From contig NC_132883.1 of NCBI RefSeq assembly GCF_030463535.1, positions 34,362,741-34,426,740 of the forward strand: 64,000 nt of DNA. Reading direction: 5' to 3'. Position numbers and translations under genes: made by a program. This DNA comes from Salminus brasiliensis. Lineage: Eukaryota > Chordata > Actinopteri > Characiformes > Bryconidae. Shown piece by piece: positions 1-10,900 of this stretch; the first letter of the stretch is position 1, and each line of letters starts with the position of its first letter. A model generated the notes under the pieces. That model was not told the origin of the DNA. It made no database searches and saw only the letters and a list, made by a program, of their open reading frames with translations.

Positions 1-121
1 ATTTTTTAGTATCGCAATGTATATCACAAAACTACAAAAAATTGTGCAGCCTTACAATGATGTCATTCAGTGCTGGAATCTGTGCACTTTACAAACTTGT
101 GCTTCTTATCATGAACTAATA

Positions 122-925
122 TATACTCACATTATTCTTAGGGATGTGCTGATATGGGAATTGGGGGGCAATGACAATATTTTTCAGGCCCCTCTGTCAA
201 TGTTGATACATTTATAAAATGTGGAAACTGAAATTATATGTGCCTAGATTACAATTACAGAGAAAGTACATTACAGTACCATGTACAGTACAATAAATAC
301 ATTGTCAAATATTGGTTTGATTTCAATATTTGTAATATTTTTAAGCGATTTAAGCTTTTCTGATTCATCAACAAACAGGAAGTTTGTTGTAAGTTGTTTG
401 GTTGTTAGTTCTTCGCGCTCATGGTAATTTTACAATCATTCTATGGGTTAATTTTAAACTTGGCCTGTTTATATAACCTTGGAGACTGTTTTTGGGACAG
501 TGGATTAATAACCCTTTCTATACTCTATGGTTCTGCTCCTGCTTCTCTCTGGGAGAATGTAAAAGCCATGGTGGCCTGTTGACGTCTCTGTACCTTTTAA
601 TAAATCCTCACTTCAAACTGTGTGTCTCTGTCTAGTTTATGATCAGTAACTTCAGTTCAGTCAACAGCATGTAAGTCTAATTTTACTGGCTTTCTGGACA
701 CATGACCGCAGGTGACACAACCTAGTAAGGTAACCTGCACTGCAATCCCGTTCAGTGTGGAGAAATACACATCATACTCACATTCTTATTTTAGGGATGT
801 GCTGAAATGGGATATGGGAACCGGGGGCAGATGCAGATAGCTACATGCTTATACAGATTCGACAACATGTATAATACAGAAATTGGGACCTAATCCACCT
901 GTATTTGCTAGCATTGCAGAGAAAA
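122..925. repeat. Diverged direct repeat pair flanking an LTR-like stretch
   Basis: Positions 122-270 (CTCACATTATTCTTAGGGAT onward, through GATATGGGAATTGGGGG) reappear diverged at 775-925 (GGGATGTGCTGAAATGGGAT onward). The motif resembles teleost hAT-type termini. The spacer (about 410-640) has TATATAA at 470-476 and AATAAA at 599-604, spaced like the promoter and poly(A) signal of an LTR. Neither identity is firm. Confidence 0.4.
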
Positions 926-1639
926 TGGCATTCTTTTTTACATGTTACAAATGCAGTTAAATGAACACAATCCAGGCTTTTATTCTAGTCATTTTTGAAA
1001 TATTCATCGAATATTAGTTTGAAATCTAAACATCTGTCCAATGCCAAGCACTTCTTTAAGCAGTTCTCTGCCGATACCGATATGACTGCAGTCTCACTGT
1101 GCATCCCTGGCTATTCTGCACTTTACTGCTACTGCTTTCGCTCTGGGCTCTTTTCGTTTTGCTCTGAGTTGCTGTAGCTTTAAGACAAGTGCATGTGTTT
1201 CCGTGCACGCTGGAAGTTTAGTAGTGAATACCTCTACACTGAACTGCCCTGCACTGAGTTTAGGTCGAATTATTTCAAACATTTATTTCAGTACTTTCAG
1301 TATTTCACTGCCCAAAACCCAAGCACAACTTTCCTACTTCATATCTGAACGTTTCCTCACTGGAATCCCCCAGCAGAGCTCAACCGAAGCTCCACTGCTG
1401 TGCTGGCGTGTTACCCACTGAGTCTGAAAAGCGGTCAGGAGTTACTCACACTGACAGAGGAATGCCTTGGTGTGTCCCGACCACGTCGACCACCGTCGTG
1501 CTCTGTATAATCCACATGAAGAAGAAAAGCCCACAACGCAAGTGCGCGGAAATCATCTTCACACCCCTCATCTTCAGAAACAAACGCCTTCAGGTCGGAG
1601 TTTTTTTTTTGTTTGTTTGTTTTTTCTTGCTTGTTGTTA

Positions 1640-1666
1640 TTGTTTTATATATATATATATATATAT
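1640..1666. repeat. (TA)n microsatellite
   Basis: A short TA run following a T-rich GTTTGTTTG stretch. It creates spurious YIYIYI reading frames. Confidence 0.9.
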
Positions 1667-1899
1667 AGCTATATAATACCTCCTAATTGCGGACACCCCC
1701 GAAAAAACTGAGAGTGCACCGTTTCATATCGTGTTACAAGTGCGGAGCATCCCGGCAGGCAGAGGAGCTCGACAGAGAGCCGTTACTTAGCCTTTCAGCC
1801 TTTTCCTCAGAGGTGGTTCCGGATACGGGTTACACAGCAGAGCTGGTCGCTGCTTTACAGCTGCTTCAGTCGAGCTCTCTGGGGTCAGCTTCAACTCCT

Positions 1900-2560
1900 G
1901 CTGTGAGAAAAGTGCGCCAAAACGTCAGGGAGAAACCGACAGTGCAGAGCGCTGGAGAGGGAGGGGGAGCAAAACAGAGTACGCCTGGCGAGTTTAGTCG
2001 ACTAGCATCCTTTCGTTTCTTCTTGCGCTCTGGAGAAGGACGACAGCAGCGCGGTGCGCTGTTCAGCTGACTAACGGCAGAAGTGAAGAAGCCGCTGCTG
2101 GTCGCTTCCTCTACCAGCCGCCACTGAAGCACCGAATCTCCGTCTCGGCTCCTCGGTGTGACACGCGGTTCAGTGACACGCCGTGAAATCTCCCAGGGGA
2201 GGGAAAAGAGGGGGGGGGCGGACGAGCATACGGAGCGGGAGGGAGGGAGAACGGGAGTTTCCAAAAACGAGGCTTACAAAAGTATCAGCGTGGCTGTTTT
2301 TTTAATCCAGGGTTTCCCCTGAGAAAGGTGAGAGCGCACGGACGCGTGCACGCGGCGACCCGCGCCGGGCTCGCAGCAAGCGCGAAACCCCAACGGTCAC
2401 TTTTTCACTCCACTGTTTTTCACCGGCGTTTCTTCCTGCAGTTAGCCAGAGCTAGCCGAAGCTCAGGATATGCACGTGTAAGGGAAGTTCAGGTAAAGTA
2501 GGACATCAGGTAAAGTGGGATAGGCTGTGTAAGCTGTGTTTTCGTCGACCAGCGAGGACG
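1900..2560. promoter_or_regulatory. CpG-rich block, probable promoter/first exon
   Basis: GC content and CpG density rise sharply here against AT-rich surroundings, with runs such as GGGGGGGGGCGGACGAGC and CGCGGCGACCCGCGCCGGG. On + a good splice donor (GAGAAAG|GTGAGAG) occurs at about 2,328, fitting a non-coding first exon. I could not assign it to a gene or a strand, and open frames inside it have no recognisable protein. Confidence 0.5.
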
Positions 2561-3053
2561 AACGCCGTTCAGACGTTGCACTAAATGTGCTGAACGTGAA
2601 TAAACGTTTCTGATTGTGACATCATAGTTGTGGGCGCGGCTATACGTTATGCGCATCAAAGCAGGTCAGGGTGAGCCTAATGGCATGAGGAGTTTCTAGC
2701 CAGTTGTGTTGTCCCAATTGCGCACTAATTAATAATACTGACTGGGTTTTGAGGATGTAGTGCAGATCAGAGTTGAGTATACTCAAATATCCACCATGGA
2801 TACTCAAATTCAGATGTTTTTTGAGTGTGGTTAGGATGGACACTATTATCCCATAATACAATTTGGAATACATCTAGAGGAGCAACTCACATCTGGAAAA
2901 ATGAGAAAAAAATGATGCGGGTGCAGCGATGGTGATGGTGGCTCAAGAACTTGCAGTGACATTTGTTAGCACAGTAATGCTTCATGACTTCTTATTAGTA
3001 CAAGACGAGATTAGTAAATTTGTGTACTAACCTGCCAAACCCACACCATTTAG

Positions 3054-3057
<4 letters not shown>

Positions 3058-3120
<63 letters not shown>
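3058..3120. repeat. (TA)n microsatellite, about 31 repeats
   Basis: A pure alternating TA tract of about 63 bp, likely polymorphic in length. Confidence 0.97.
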
Positions 3121-3123
<3 letters not shown>

Positions 3124-4137
3124 TACATATTTTTAGAGGTTAGAAATTTGGATGCAATAAGTCATTTTAGAGATATGCTGGCAAAAGGGGTATAGGCAAG
3201 AGCAGGGGTTGGGGTGGTGGGGCAATGTGGAGTGAGTTAGGACAATTGTAAGAATCTGAAATAGGCTAATTTTAGTGATTTAATATCTTCACAAAAAATG
3301 TGTGTTTACATTTTACTCCTCTTTTACTTATGACAAGTTCTTCAACTCAATACTGCTCATATATTTTTTTTTTTTTTGGGGGGGCAGTTACATTTTTACA
3401 ATAAAAACATGAAACACTAATACCGTAAAATATGATAATTCACCTTTCTTATAGAGGGTATCAGTCTTGAATCACATAGTTAATTTCATTCTATGTACAA
3501 TGTTACATTTTCAGGGTTTATGTGACCTGGGGGGGGTGGAGTGGAAGGGCCCAGTGTAATATCTTTTTATGGATCCTAAAATCCCTGGCAGCACCCCTGT
3601 CTAGAGAAACTTAATTGTTTACAGCGGTAGTGAAAAGAACCAGATCACACTTGATAGAAGTGCCTCTAAAAGCTAACACACTATTACACAAATGGTTAGA
3701 AATATGCTGTCCAATGCCATAGACATTGTTATACAGTAGTTTTACACTGTAAAAAAGTGTTTTAACCTTGTTAAACCTTGTAATTTTGAGAAAAATGGCC
3801 AGCAGGTGTTATGTTGATCTGTATTTTTTTTTTTACCTTCTGTTAACATATAAGTGAAGTTTAACAAAATCTCATTTTAACACAGGTCACTGACAGCAAA
3901 TTATTTTCCAGGGTACTGGATTAAAAAAAAAAATTTTGTAATCCATTTAATCCATATAACTTATTAAGCATGCACCACTATTGTTTAATTCTAAACAATA
4001 CATATAAAATGCATGTAGGTTTACTGGTTGTTTTGGAAAGCAAAGCCACATTTGTGTTATGGACATTGCAACCCTGGGCTCTTATCAGTTCAGAGTTCAG
4101 TTAATTCTTTTTTTAAATTATTTACTTCTAATTTTCT

Positions 4138-4375
4138 CCATGGCTAATTACACCAAGAAGGTGAAGACTGGCATTTGTCTTCTTCGATACATTTGCAGCA
4201 TCGCTAGGTAGCCAGCACAGTCGGAGGAAAGTGAAACTGCCTAGTTCCGAACAGCTAACAGACGCCCGTGCTGATCAGCGTCAAGCTAGGAGTGATGTAG
4301 GGAGGAAGTGCCATCAACCCACCCCTGAGAAAGCAAGGCCAATTGTGCTCTCTGTGACTCTGATACTCTGAAGAA
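4138..4375. repeat. Interspersed teleost repeat
   Basis: The stretch ATGGCTAATTACACCA, then CTTCGATACATTTGCAGCA, GTCGGAGGAAAGTG, GATCAGCGTCAAGC and AAGGCCAATTGTGCTC matches a repeat I know from otophysan fish genomes, probably tRNA-derived and read from the opposite strand. The family name is not certain. Confidence 0.55.
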
Positions 4376-5048
4376 CTGTTAATATATTGACTTGAATGTT
4401 GCATGCTTCCCCTTTAAATGTTTTGTGTGAGTTGGGGTGGCAAGACTTATTCCAAGGGTGCCACTCATGTAGCCATGCCTCTGTACTTTGTGCAGCATGA
4501 AGACTGTAGAATAATGGTTTTGTCCTGATTTGTTTTTTGGTTTGAAATGCAGGTAATCACAGTTTTAAATGTTGTCAACATATGGCTTATATTTTGTCAG
4601 CTTATTATAATGTAATTTTACATTTTAAATGTGGACACAGTGTGACCATTTATATCTGCAACTCAAGCCATGCTAGGGAAAAAGGGATTAAATCCTCTTC
4701 AAGCTGAATCATTTTTCTCAGTAGCTTCCTCCTCACTTGTGTCTTCTGTCATGTGGCTGTTTGATTGGCTCCCTGCCCTTCCTCTGCCTTGCCTCATATC
4801 CTGCATCATGTCTTGTTTTTAGCCCCACCTTTTTATACACTATCCCCTACATGTGAAAATCCAAATAACTATACAGAACACTGTTATAGGAAACAGAATC
4901 TTCTAACCAAACACAATGAATCATTATTCAGTATTCCATGTCCACTGGTATACATTGTTTGTAAAGTACTTATTACAGTGCATTGTGGGATTGTTCAAGT
5001 GCACTAAAAAAGGCTGTGCTGTAGTGAAAATGGCAAAACTCTAACATT

Positions 5049-5345
5049 TTGCTCTATACAGGCAATAGGGCCCAGTTTCGGACACGCCGTTTGTCTGTCA
5101 CTGGTGTTCTCTGCCCTGCATTTTGTGACGTCTGTAAGTCTGGTTTGTGTGTCCGGTCTTTGGTGTCCAGGGCTTATACTGTGCTTAGTTTTCTGTTTTG
5201 GGTTTCTGTTTATCTGTTTCATGGATCCTTACCATCCTAGCCATTTGTCTTTCAACATTCATTATACCCCAGCTGTCACCCTAGATTACATTAAAGACAA
5301 CTCACACTTGCATCCTGGCTTCTTGTCTCCTCTTTTTTTTTTTTT
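5049..5345 (+). mobile_element. Solo-LTR-like fragment
   Basis: A T/G-rich stretch (GTCTGTCACTGGTGTTCTC, TGTGTGTCCGGTCTTTGGTG) ends with ATTAAA (5290-5295), CATCCTGGCTTCTTGTCTCC and a T-run. This layout matches the R-U5 region of fish Ty3/gypsy LTRs. No internal retroelement domains adjoin it, so a solo or truncated LTR is most likely. Confidence 0.4.
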
Positions 5346-5924
5346 ACAGTAGATAAGAGCCAGTTTAACTGTGACCATTGAGTAAGTTAAGTTGAAAGAA
5401 GTGGTTTTTCTAGGCAACTGCAATGTAGCCAAAAACAAAATTCCTACCAAGAATTTATTTTTTCCGCATACTTTCCGCCAACAGGCCACCCCCAATACTG
5501 CAAATAATGTACATAAGGCCCTAACGTTTTTCTAGATCACCCAGATACTAATCCCTCCACTATATTGCCCTCAACTCAAATACGGGCCGCAGAGCTGAAG
5601 GAGGAAATGCAGTTTTAGCAAATCGATGCGCTCTGCTGATGCCACGAATAAATTATTCATAGCCTGTTTTGTGGCGGAGATCCTCAGCAAAGGCATGAAT
5701 GAGGAGAGAGATCTAAGCAGCTCTCGGCACATAAATACATACATTAGCCCACCTGACCTTGTTTTTTAATTTTGTTGCATGGTCAAGGTAATTCAACAAA
5801 ATCTGTTTATAACTCAAACTTGCAAAAGCTGCTCCAGTGCGGAAGCATTGCTGTACAGCTTCAAACTGTTGGTTCAGAAATGTAAGACATGAGGAAATGG
5901 ATAGTAGGCCATGTTGCTATTTCT
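5346..5924. other. Non-coding stretch before the minisatellite
   Basis: Unique-looking AT-rich sequence. I see no gene, RNA or transposon in it. Confidence 0.5.
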
Positions 5925-8909
5925 TAATTTAGTACAGAATTCAAAGATGCTAGTAGGTCCATGTTCTAATTTAGTACAGAAATCAATCACAATAGTAGAA
6001 CCATGCTCTAATTTAGAACAGAAATCAATCACAATAGTAGAACCATGCTCTAATTTAGAACAGAAATCAATCACAATATTAGAACCATGCACTAATTTAG
6101 AACAGAAATCAATCACAATAGTAGAACCATGCTCTAATTTAGAACAGAAATCAATCACAATAGTAGAACCATGCTCTAATTTAGAACAGAAAACAATCAC
6201 AATAGTAGAACCATGCTCTCATTTAGTACAGAAATCAATCAATAGTAGAACCATGCTCCAATTTAGTGCATAAATCAATCAATAGTAGAACCATGCTCTA
6301 ATTTAGAACAGAAATCAATCACAATAGTAGAACCATGCTCTAATTTAGTGCATAAATCAATCAATAGTAGAACCCTGCTCTAATTTAGTGAATAAATCAA
6401 TCAATAGTAGAACCCTGCTCTAATTTAGTACAGAAATCAATCAATAGTAGAACCATGCTCTAATTTAGTACAGAAATCAATCAATAGTAGAACCATGCTC
6501 TAATTTAGTGAATAAATCAATCAATAGTAGAACCATGCTCTAATTTAGAACAGAAATCAATCACAATAGTAGAACCATGCTCTAATTTAGTGCATTAATC
6601 AATCAATAGTAGAACCCTGCTCTAATTTAGTACAGAAATCAATCAATAGTAGAACCATGCTCTAATTTAGTGAATAAATCAATCAATAGTAGAACCCTGC
6701 TCTAATTTAGTGAATAAATCAATCAATAGTAGAACCCTGCTCTAATTTAGTGAATAAATCAATCAATAGTAGAACCCTGCTCTAATTTAGTACAGAAATC
6801 AATCAATAGTAGAACCATGCTCTAATTTAGTGAATAAATCAATCAATAGTAGAACCATGCTCTAATTTAGTGCATTAATCAATCAATAGTAGAACCCTGC
6901 TCTAATTTAGTGCATAAATCAATCAATAGTAGAACCCTGCTCTAATTTAGTGAATAAATTAATCAATAGTAGAACCCTGCTCTAATTTAGTGAATAAATC
7001 AATCAATAGTAGAACCCTGCTCTAATTTAGTGAATAAATCAATCAATAGTAGAACCCTGCTCTAATTTAGTGAATAAATCAATCAATAGTAGAACCCTGC
7101 TCTAATTTAGTGAATAAATCAATCAATAGTAGAACCATGCTCTAATTTAGTGCATTAATCAATCAATAGTAGAACCCTGCTCTAATTTAGTGAATAAATC
7201 AATCAATAGTAGAACCCTGCTCTAATTTAGTGCATTAATCAATCAATAGTAGAACCATGCTCTAATTTAGTGCATAAATCAATCAATAGTAGAACCCTGC
7301 TCTAATTTAGTGAATAAATCAATCAATAGTAGAACCCTGCTCTAATTTAGTGCATTAATCAATCAATAGTAGAACCCTGCTCTAATTTAGTGAATAAATC
7401 AATCAATAGTAGAACCCTGCTCTAATTTAGTGAATAAATCAATCAATAGTAGAACCCTGCTCTAATTTAGTGCATTAATCAATCAATAGTAGAACCCTGC
7501 TCTAATTTAGTGCATTAATCAATCAATAGTAGAACCCTGCTCTAATTTAGTGAATAAATCAATCAATAGTAGAACCATGCTCTAATTTAGTGCATTAATC
7601 AATCAATAGTAGAACCATGCTCTAATTTAGTGCATAAATCAATCAATAGTAGAACCATGCTCTAATTTAGTGAATAAATCAATCAATAGTAGAACCCTGC
7701 TCTAATTTAGTGAATAAATCAATCAATAGTAGAACCATGCTCTAATTTAGTGAATAAATCAATCAATAGTAGAACCATGCTCTAATTTAGTGCATTAATC
7801 AATCAATAGTAGAACCCTGCTCTAATTTAGTGAATAAATCAATCAATAGTAGAACCCTGCTCTAATTTAGTGAATAAATCAATCAATAGTAGAACCCTGC
7901 TCTAATTTAGTGAATAAATCAATCAATAGTAGAACCATGCTCTAATTTAGTGCATAAATCAATCAATAGTAGAACCCTGCTCTAATTTAGTGCATTAATC
8001 AATCAATAGTAGAACCCTGCTCTAATTTAGTGCATTAATCAATCAATAGTAGAACCATGCTCTAATTTAGTGCATTAATCAATCAATAGTAGAACCCTGC
8101 TCTAATTTAGTGAATAAATCAATCAATAGTAGAACCCTGCTCTAATTTAGTGCATTAATCAATCAATAGTAGAACCATGCTCTAATTTAGTGCATAAATC
8201 AATCAATAGTAGAACCCTGCTCTAATTTAGTGAATAAATCAATCAATAGTAGAACCCTGCTCTAATTTAGTGCATTAATCAATCAATAGTAGAACCATGC
8301 TCTAATTTAGTGCATTAATCAATCAATAGTAGAACCCTGCTCTAATTTAGTGAATAAATCAATCAATAGTAGAACCATGCTCTAATTTAGTGCATTAATC
8401 AATCAATAGTAGAACCATGCTCTAATTTAGTGCATAAATCAATCAATAGTAGAACCATGCTCTAATTTAGTGAATAAATCAATCAATAGTAGAACCCTGC
8501 TCTAATTTAGTGAATAAATCAATCAATAGTAGAACCATGCTCTAATTTAGTGAATAAATCAATCAATAGTAGAACCATGCTCTAATTTAGTGCATTAATC
8601 AATCAATAGTAGAACCCTGCTCTAATTTAGTGAATAAATCAATCAATAGTAGAACCCTGCTCTAATTTAGTGAATAAATCAATCAATAGTAGAACCCTGC
8701 TCTAATTTAGTGAATAAATCAATCAATAGTAGAACCCTGCTCTAATTTAGTGCATTAATCAATCAATAGTAGAACCCTGCTCTAATTTAGTGCATTAATC
8801 AATCAATAGTAGAACCCTGCTCTAATTTAGTGAATAAATCAATCAATAGTAGAACCCTGCTCTAATTTAGTGCATTAATCAATCAATAGTAGAACCCTGC
8901 TCTAATTTG
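5925..8909. repeat. 40/42-bp minisatellite, about 74 units
   Basis: A head-to-tail array of a 40-bp unit that begins TCTAATTTAG, contains AATCAATCAATAGTAGAACC and ends CCTGC or CATGC. The first half-dozen units are 42 bp, with AATCACAATAG in place of AATCAATAG; the two forms mix until about 6,590 and the rest are 40 bp. Four variants at one position (GAATAAATC, GCATTAATC, GCATAAATC, ACAGAAATC) and one C/A switch mark individual units. On - every unit holds TGATTGAT, a PBX/HOX-type core. The first unit (from about 5,925) is degenerate, and the array stops sharply at 8,909. Confidence 0.98.
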
Positions 8910-9039
8910 AAGGACAGTGAGAAGTGGAATTCCTCTTTACTATGTGAAATACAGTTCATAAATCCAACAAAACAGTTCACAAAGCAAGCACGAGAGCAGA
9001 GGCCATGGTCTAATATTAGCTGTGTATGTGTAAATGTAA

Positions 9040-9400
9040 AAGAGAATGACGTCAGCACGTTACTGTAAACACGCCGCCAGCGGGTTCGCGCAACGCTCGC
9101 GCTCTCTCGCGCCTTTGATGTGGCGCGCGTGTCCCGCGCTGCTTTTTGTCTCCCCTAACCGATCGGTAACGTTCACGTGGCGCGCGCGCTCCTGCCTGCC
9201 CACTCACGAGCGCCGTGCTCCTTATCTCGAGCTGCCTGATGGCGCGCGCCGAGTGTGGAGAATGGATTTGTGGAGCGAGCCGCGCGAGCGTCACCCTCAG
9301 GTACTCTTCCCCGAGTGTGTTTCACGGTGTTTGGCCTTTGTTTCCCTGCCAGCACGCGACTTTCTCTCGTTTCCCGTTTAAAAGAATGAATCTTTTTAAC
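9040..9400. promoter_or_regulatory. CpG island with CRE and E-box, probable promoter
   Basis: This compact CpG-dense block (repeated GCGCGC, CTCGCGC, GCCGCGCGAGCG) begins with a perfect palindromic CRE, TGACGTCA (9047-9054), and has a CACGTG E-box (9174-9179). On + an ATG in good context at 9262 reads 13 codons (MDLWSEPRERHPQ) to a donor CTCAG|GTACTC at 9300/9301. This could be a first coding exon, but I recognise no protein and find no following exon. A promoter firing leftward is equally possible. Confidence 0.55.
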
Positions 9401-9709
9401 GGTGGGAGTGGGAAGGGCTCGCTGCTTCGTGCTCTGTTTACTAATCATCACTTTCATGGTGGGATCAGGGTAGAAACTGGTGCTTTGCACTGCTCAAGAC
9501 CTTATTCTACTATCCTAACGGTGCATTCCTGCGTTTTTAACCTCATCAGTGGAGTTCAGTGAATTACCAGAGACCTTTAGATACCTTGTCCTGTAGAGAG
9601 GACGCGAGGATGGCGTAAAATGTAACATAGATATTTTCTGTTGTTTAACAAGTTTAACTAACCTTCTTTTGGTCATCCCACTGTATGCTCATAGCAACAT
9701 CATCAAAAT

Positions 9710-10900
9710 TTTGACAGTAAGTCATTGAAAATATAACAATTTAATATAATAAAAGGACCAATAAAACACCCCAAAATTACCTGACATATTTGTACAATAG
9801 TTTCCATTAAACATTGCATTGATTTATTTTCCTCACGTAAAGTTGGTATTTCTAAAATACAACATTTTTGCGTGACAGCGTAAAAAATTAAAACATTCAG
9901 ACTTAAGGTTTTTTTTTTTTTACTGAATTATATGTCACATAATTCCCTCCTGTATTGTTTGAAGGAGACTCATTCTTTCCATTCTTGTGCCTCAATTCTT
10001 GTGCCTTCTCATAACTGAGAAAGGCAACCCTCTCCGTTTTTTGTCTGCTGCCTAGGTTTCAACATAGTGTTCAGATTTGTCTGGACTCCTATGTCACAAG
10101 CTGTCTCGTTAGAATTATACTACTAGAGTGGCTCCACCCTCTACTCTTGTGAGTTTTGGGGTACTTTAGAAATGTACCGCAAACCGGCAATGTGAAAACA
10201 AGGTGTTGATGTGGAAGGGACAGTGTATACGACATAGCACTGCAGAGTCCACATCGTTCAGTGTTCATACCGCTTGCACCACAGTCCCTAGCGACCACAT
10301 ACTTTGACAAGCTGGGCAAAGGCTGTATAGTGCAAAGTTGTTCAAGCACAAAGTTGGAAGCTTCTCTGCTGCTATAAGGGATTTGGGGAATTTAGGTCTG
10401 CACAGGGTATGAGCCAGCCCTTTCTCAGCATAGAGCAAAATTATGAAAAACATTTGAGCTATGGTGAGTTATCACACAAGATAAGTGGAACCTTTGTTCT
10501 TATTTATAGTTTAAGGTTCATTTTTGTTCATTTTGTTTTTAGACTGTTTCCAGAGCTGCAGATTTCGTTAAAAGTATTTACAAAAGCAGATTAAAAAAAT
10601 ACTTTTATGTTTTAATCTGGCAGTGGTCCTTTACATTACTTCAAAATGTCATGATAAATGGACCAATAAAAACACTACCTAAAATTACATGAAGTAAAAT
10701 CTTTTCACAATAGTTTCCATTGAATGTTTTAATGATTTTTTTTTCTCCTGTAAATTTGGTACTTTCAAGACATAAGGTTTTTGTGTGACAGCAGGAAAAA
10801 GTATGACAGATTCAACCATTTCCATTTCAATAGTGATTATTGATTACTGAATTATACATCACAGAATTTGCTTTGAAATTGTTTTCAATTCTAATTTTAC
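9710..10900. repeat. Two diverged direct copies of a repeat module
   Basis: 9,715-9,965 and 10,650-10,880 share, in order, GGACCAATAAAA, AAAATTAC, CAATAGTTTCCATT, a T-rich stretch, TTTTTGTGTGACAGC (TTTTTGCGTGACAGC in the first copy), and CTGAATTATA with CACA. The 700 bp between them are unassigned. The same module forms the arms of the foldback element in parapinopsin intron 3. Confidence 0.65.

Larger units (their letters stand above)
2600..5040. other. AT-rich non-coding stretch
   Basis: No supported coding exon. It holds the TA tract at 3,058, a member of a dispersed repeat at 3,535-3,600 (GGGCCCAGTGT, then AAAATCCCTGGCAGCACCCC), and an interspersed repeat at 4,138-4,375. The rest is unassigned. 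Confidence 0.6.

Noticed and set aside
1687..2264. Open frames of 127 and 132 codons in the first CpG block
   Set aside because: They overlap on opposite strands in GC-rich DNA, have low-complexity composition and no recognised domain.
5874..6273. Long open frames on both strands (120 and 108 codons) with a 14-residue periodic peptide
   Set aside because: They exist only because the first minisatellite units are 42 bp, a multiple of three. They end as the array shifts to 40-bp units and have no protein-like composition.
5925..8909. CRISPR-like regular array
   Set aside because: There are no unique spacers between repeats; the whole unit is repeated. The genome is a vertebrate.
9046..9562. 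Overlapping frames of 80-115 codons in the second CpG island
   Set aside because: High GC depletes stop codons on both strands. Only the short frame from 9,262 to the donor was kept as a weak candidate.
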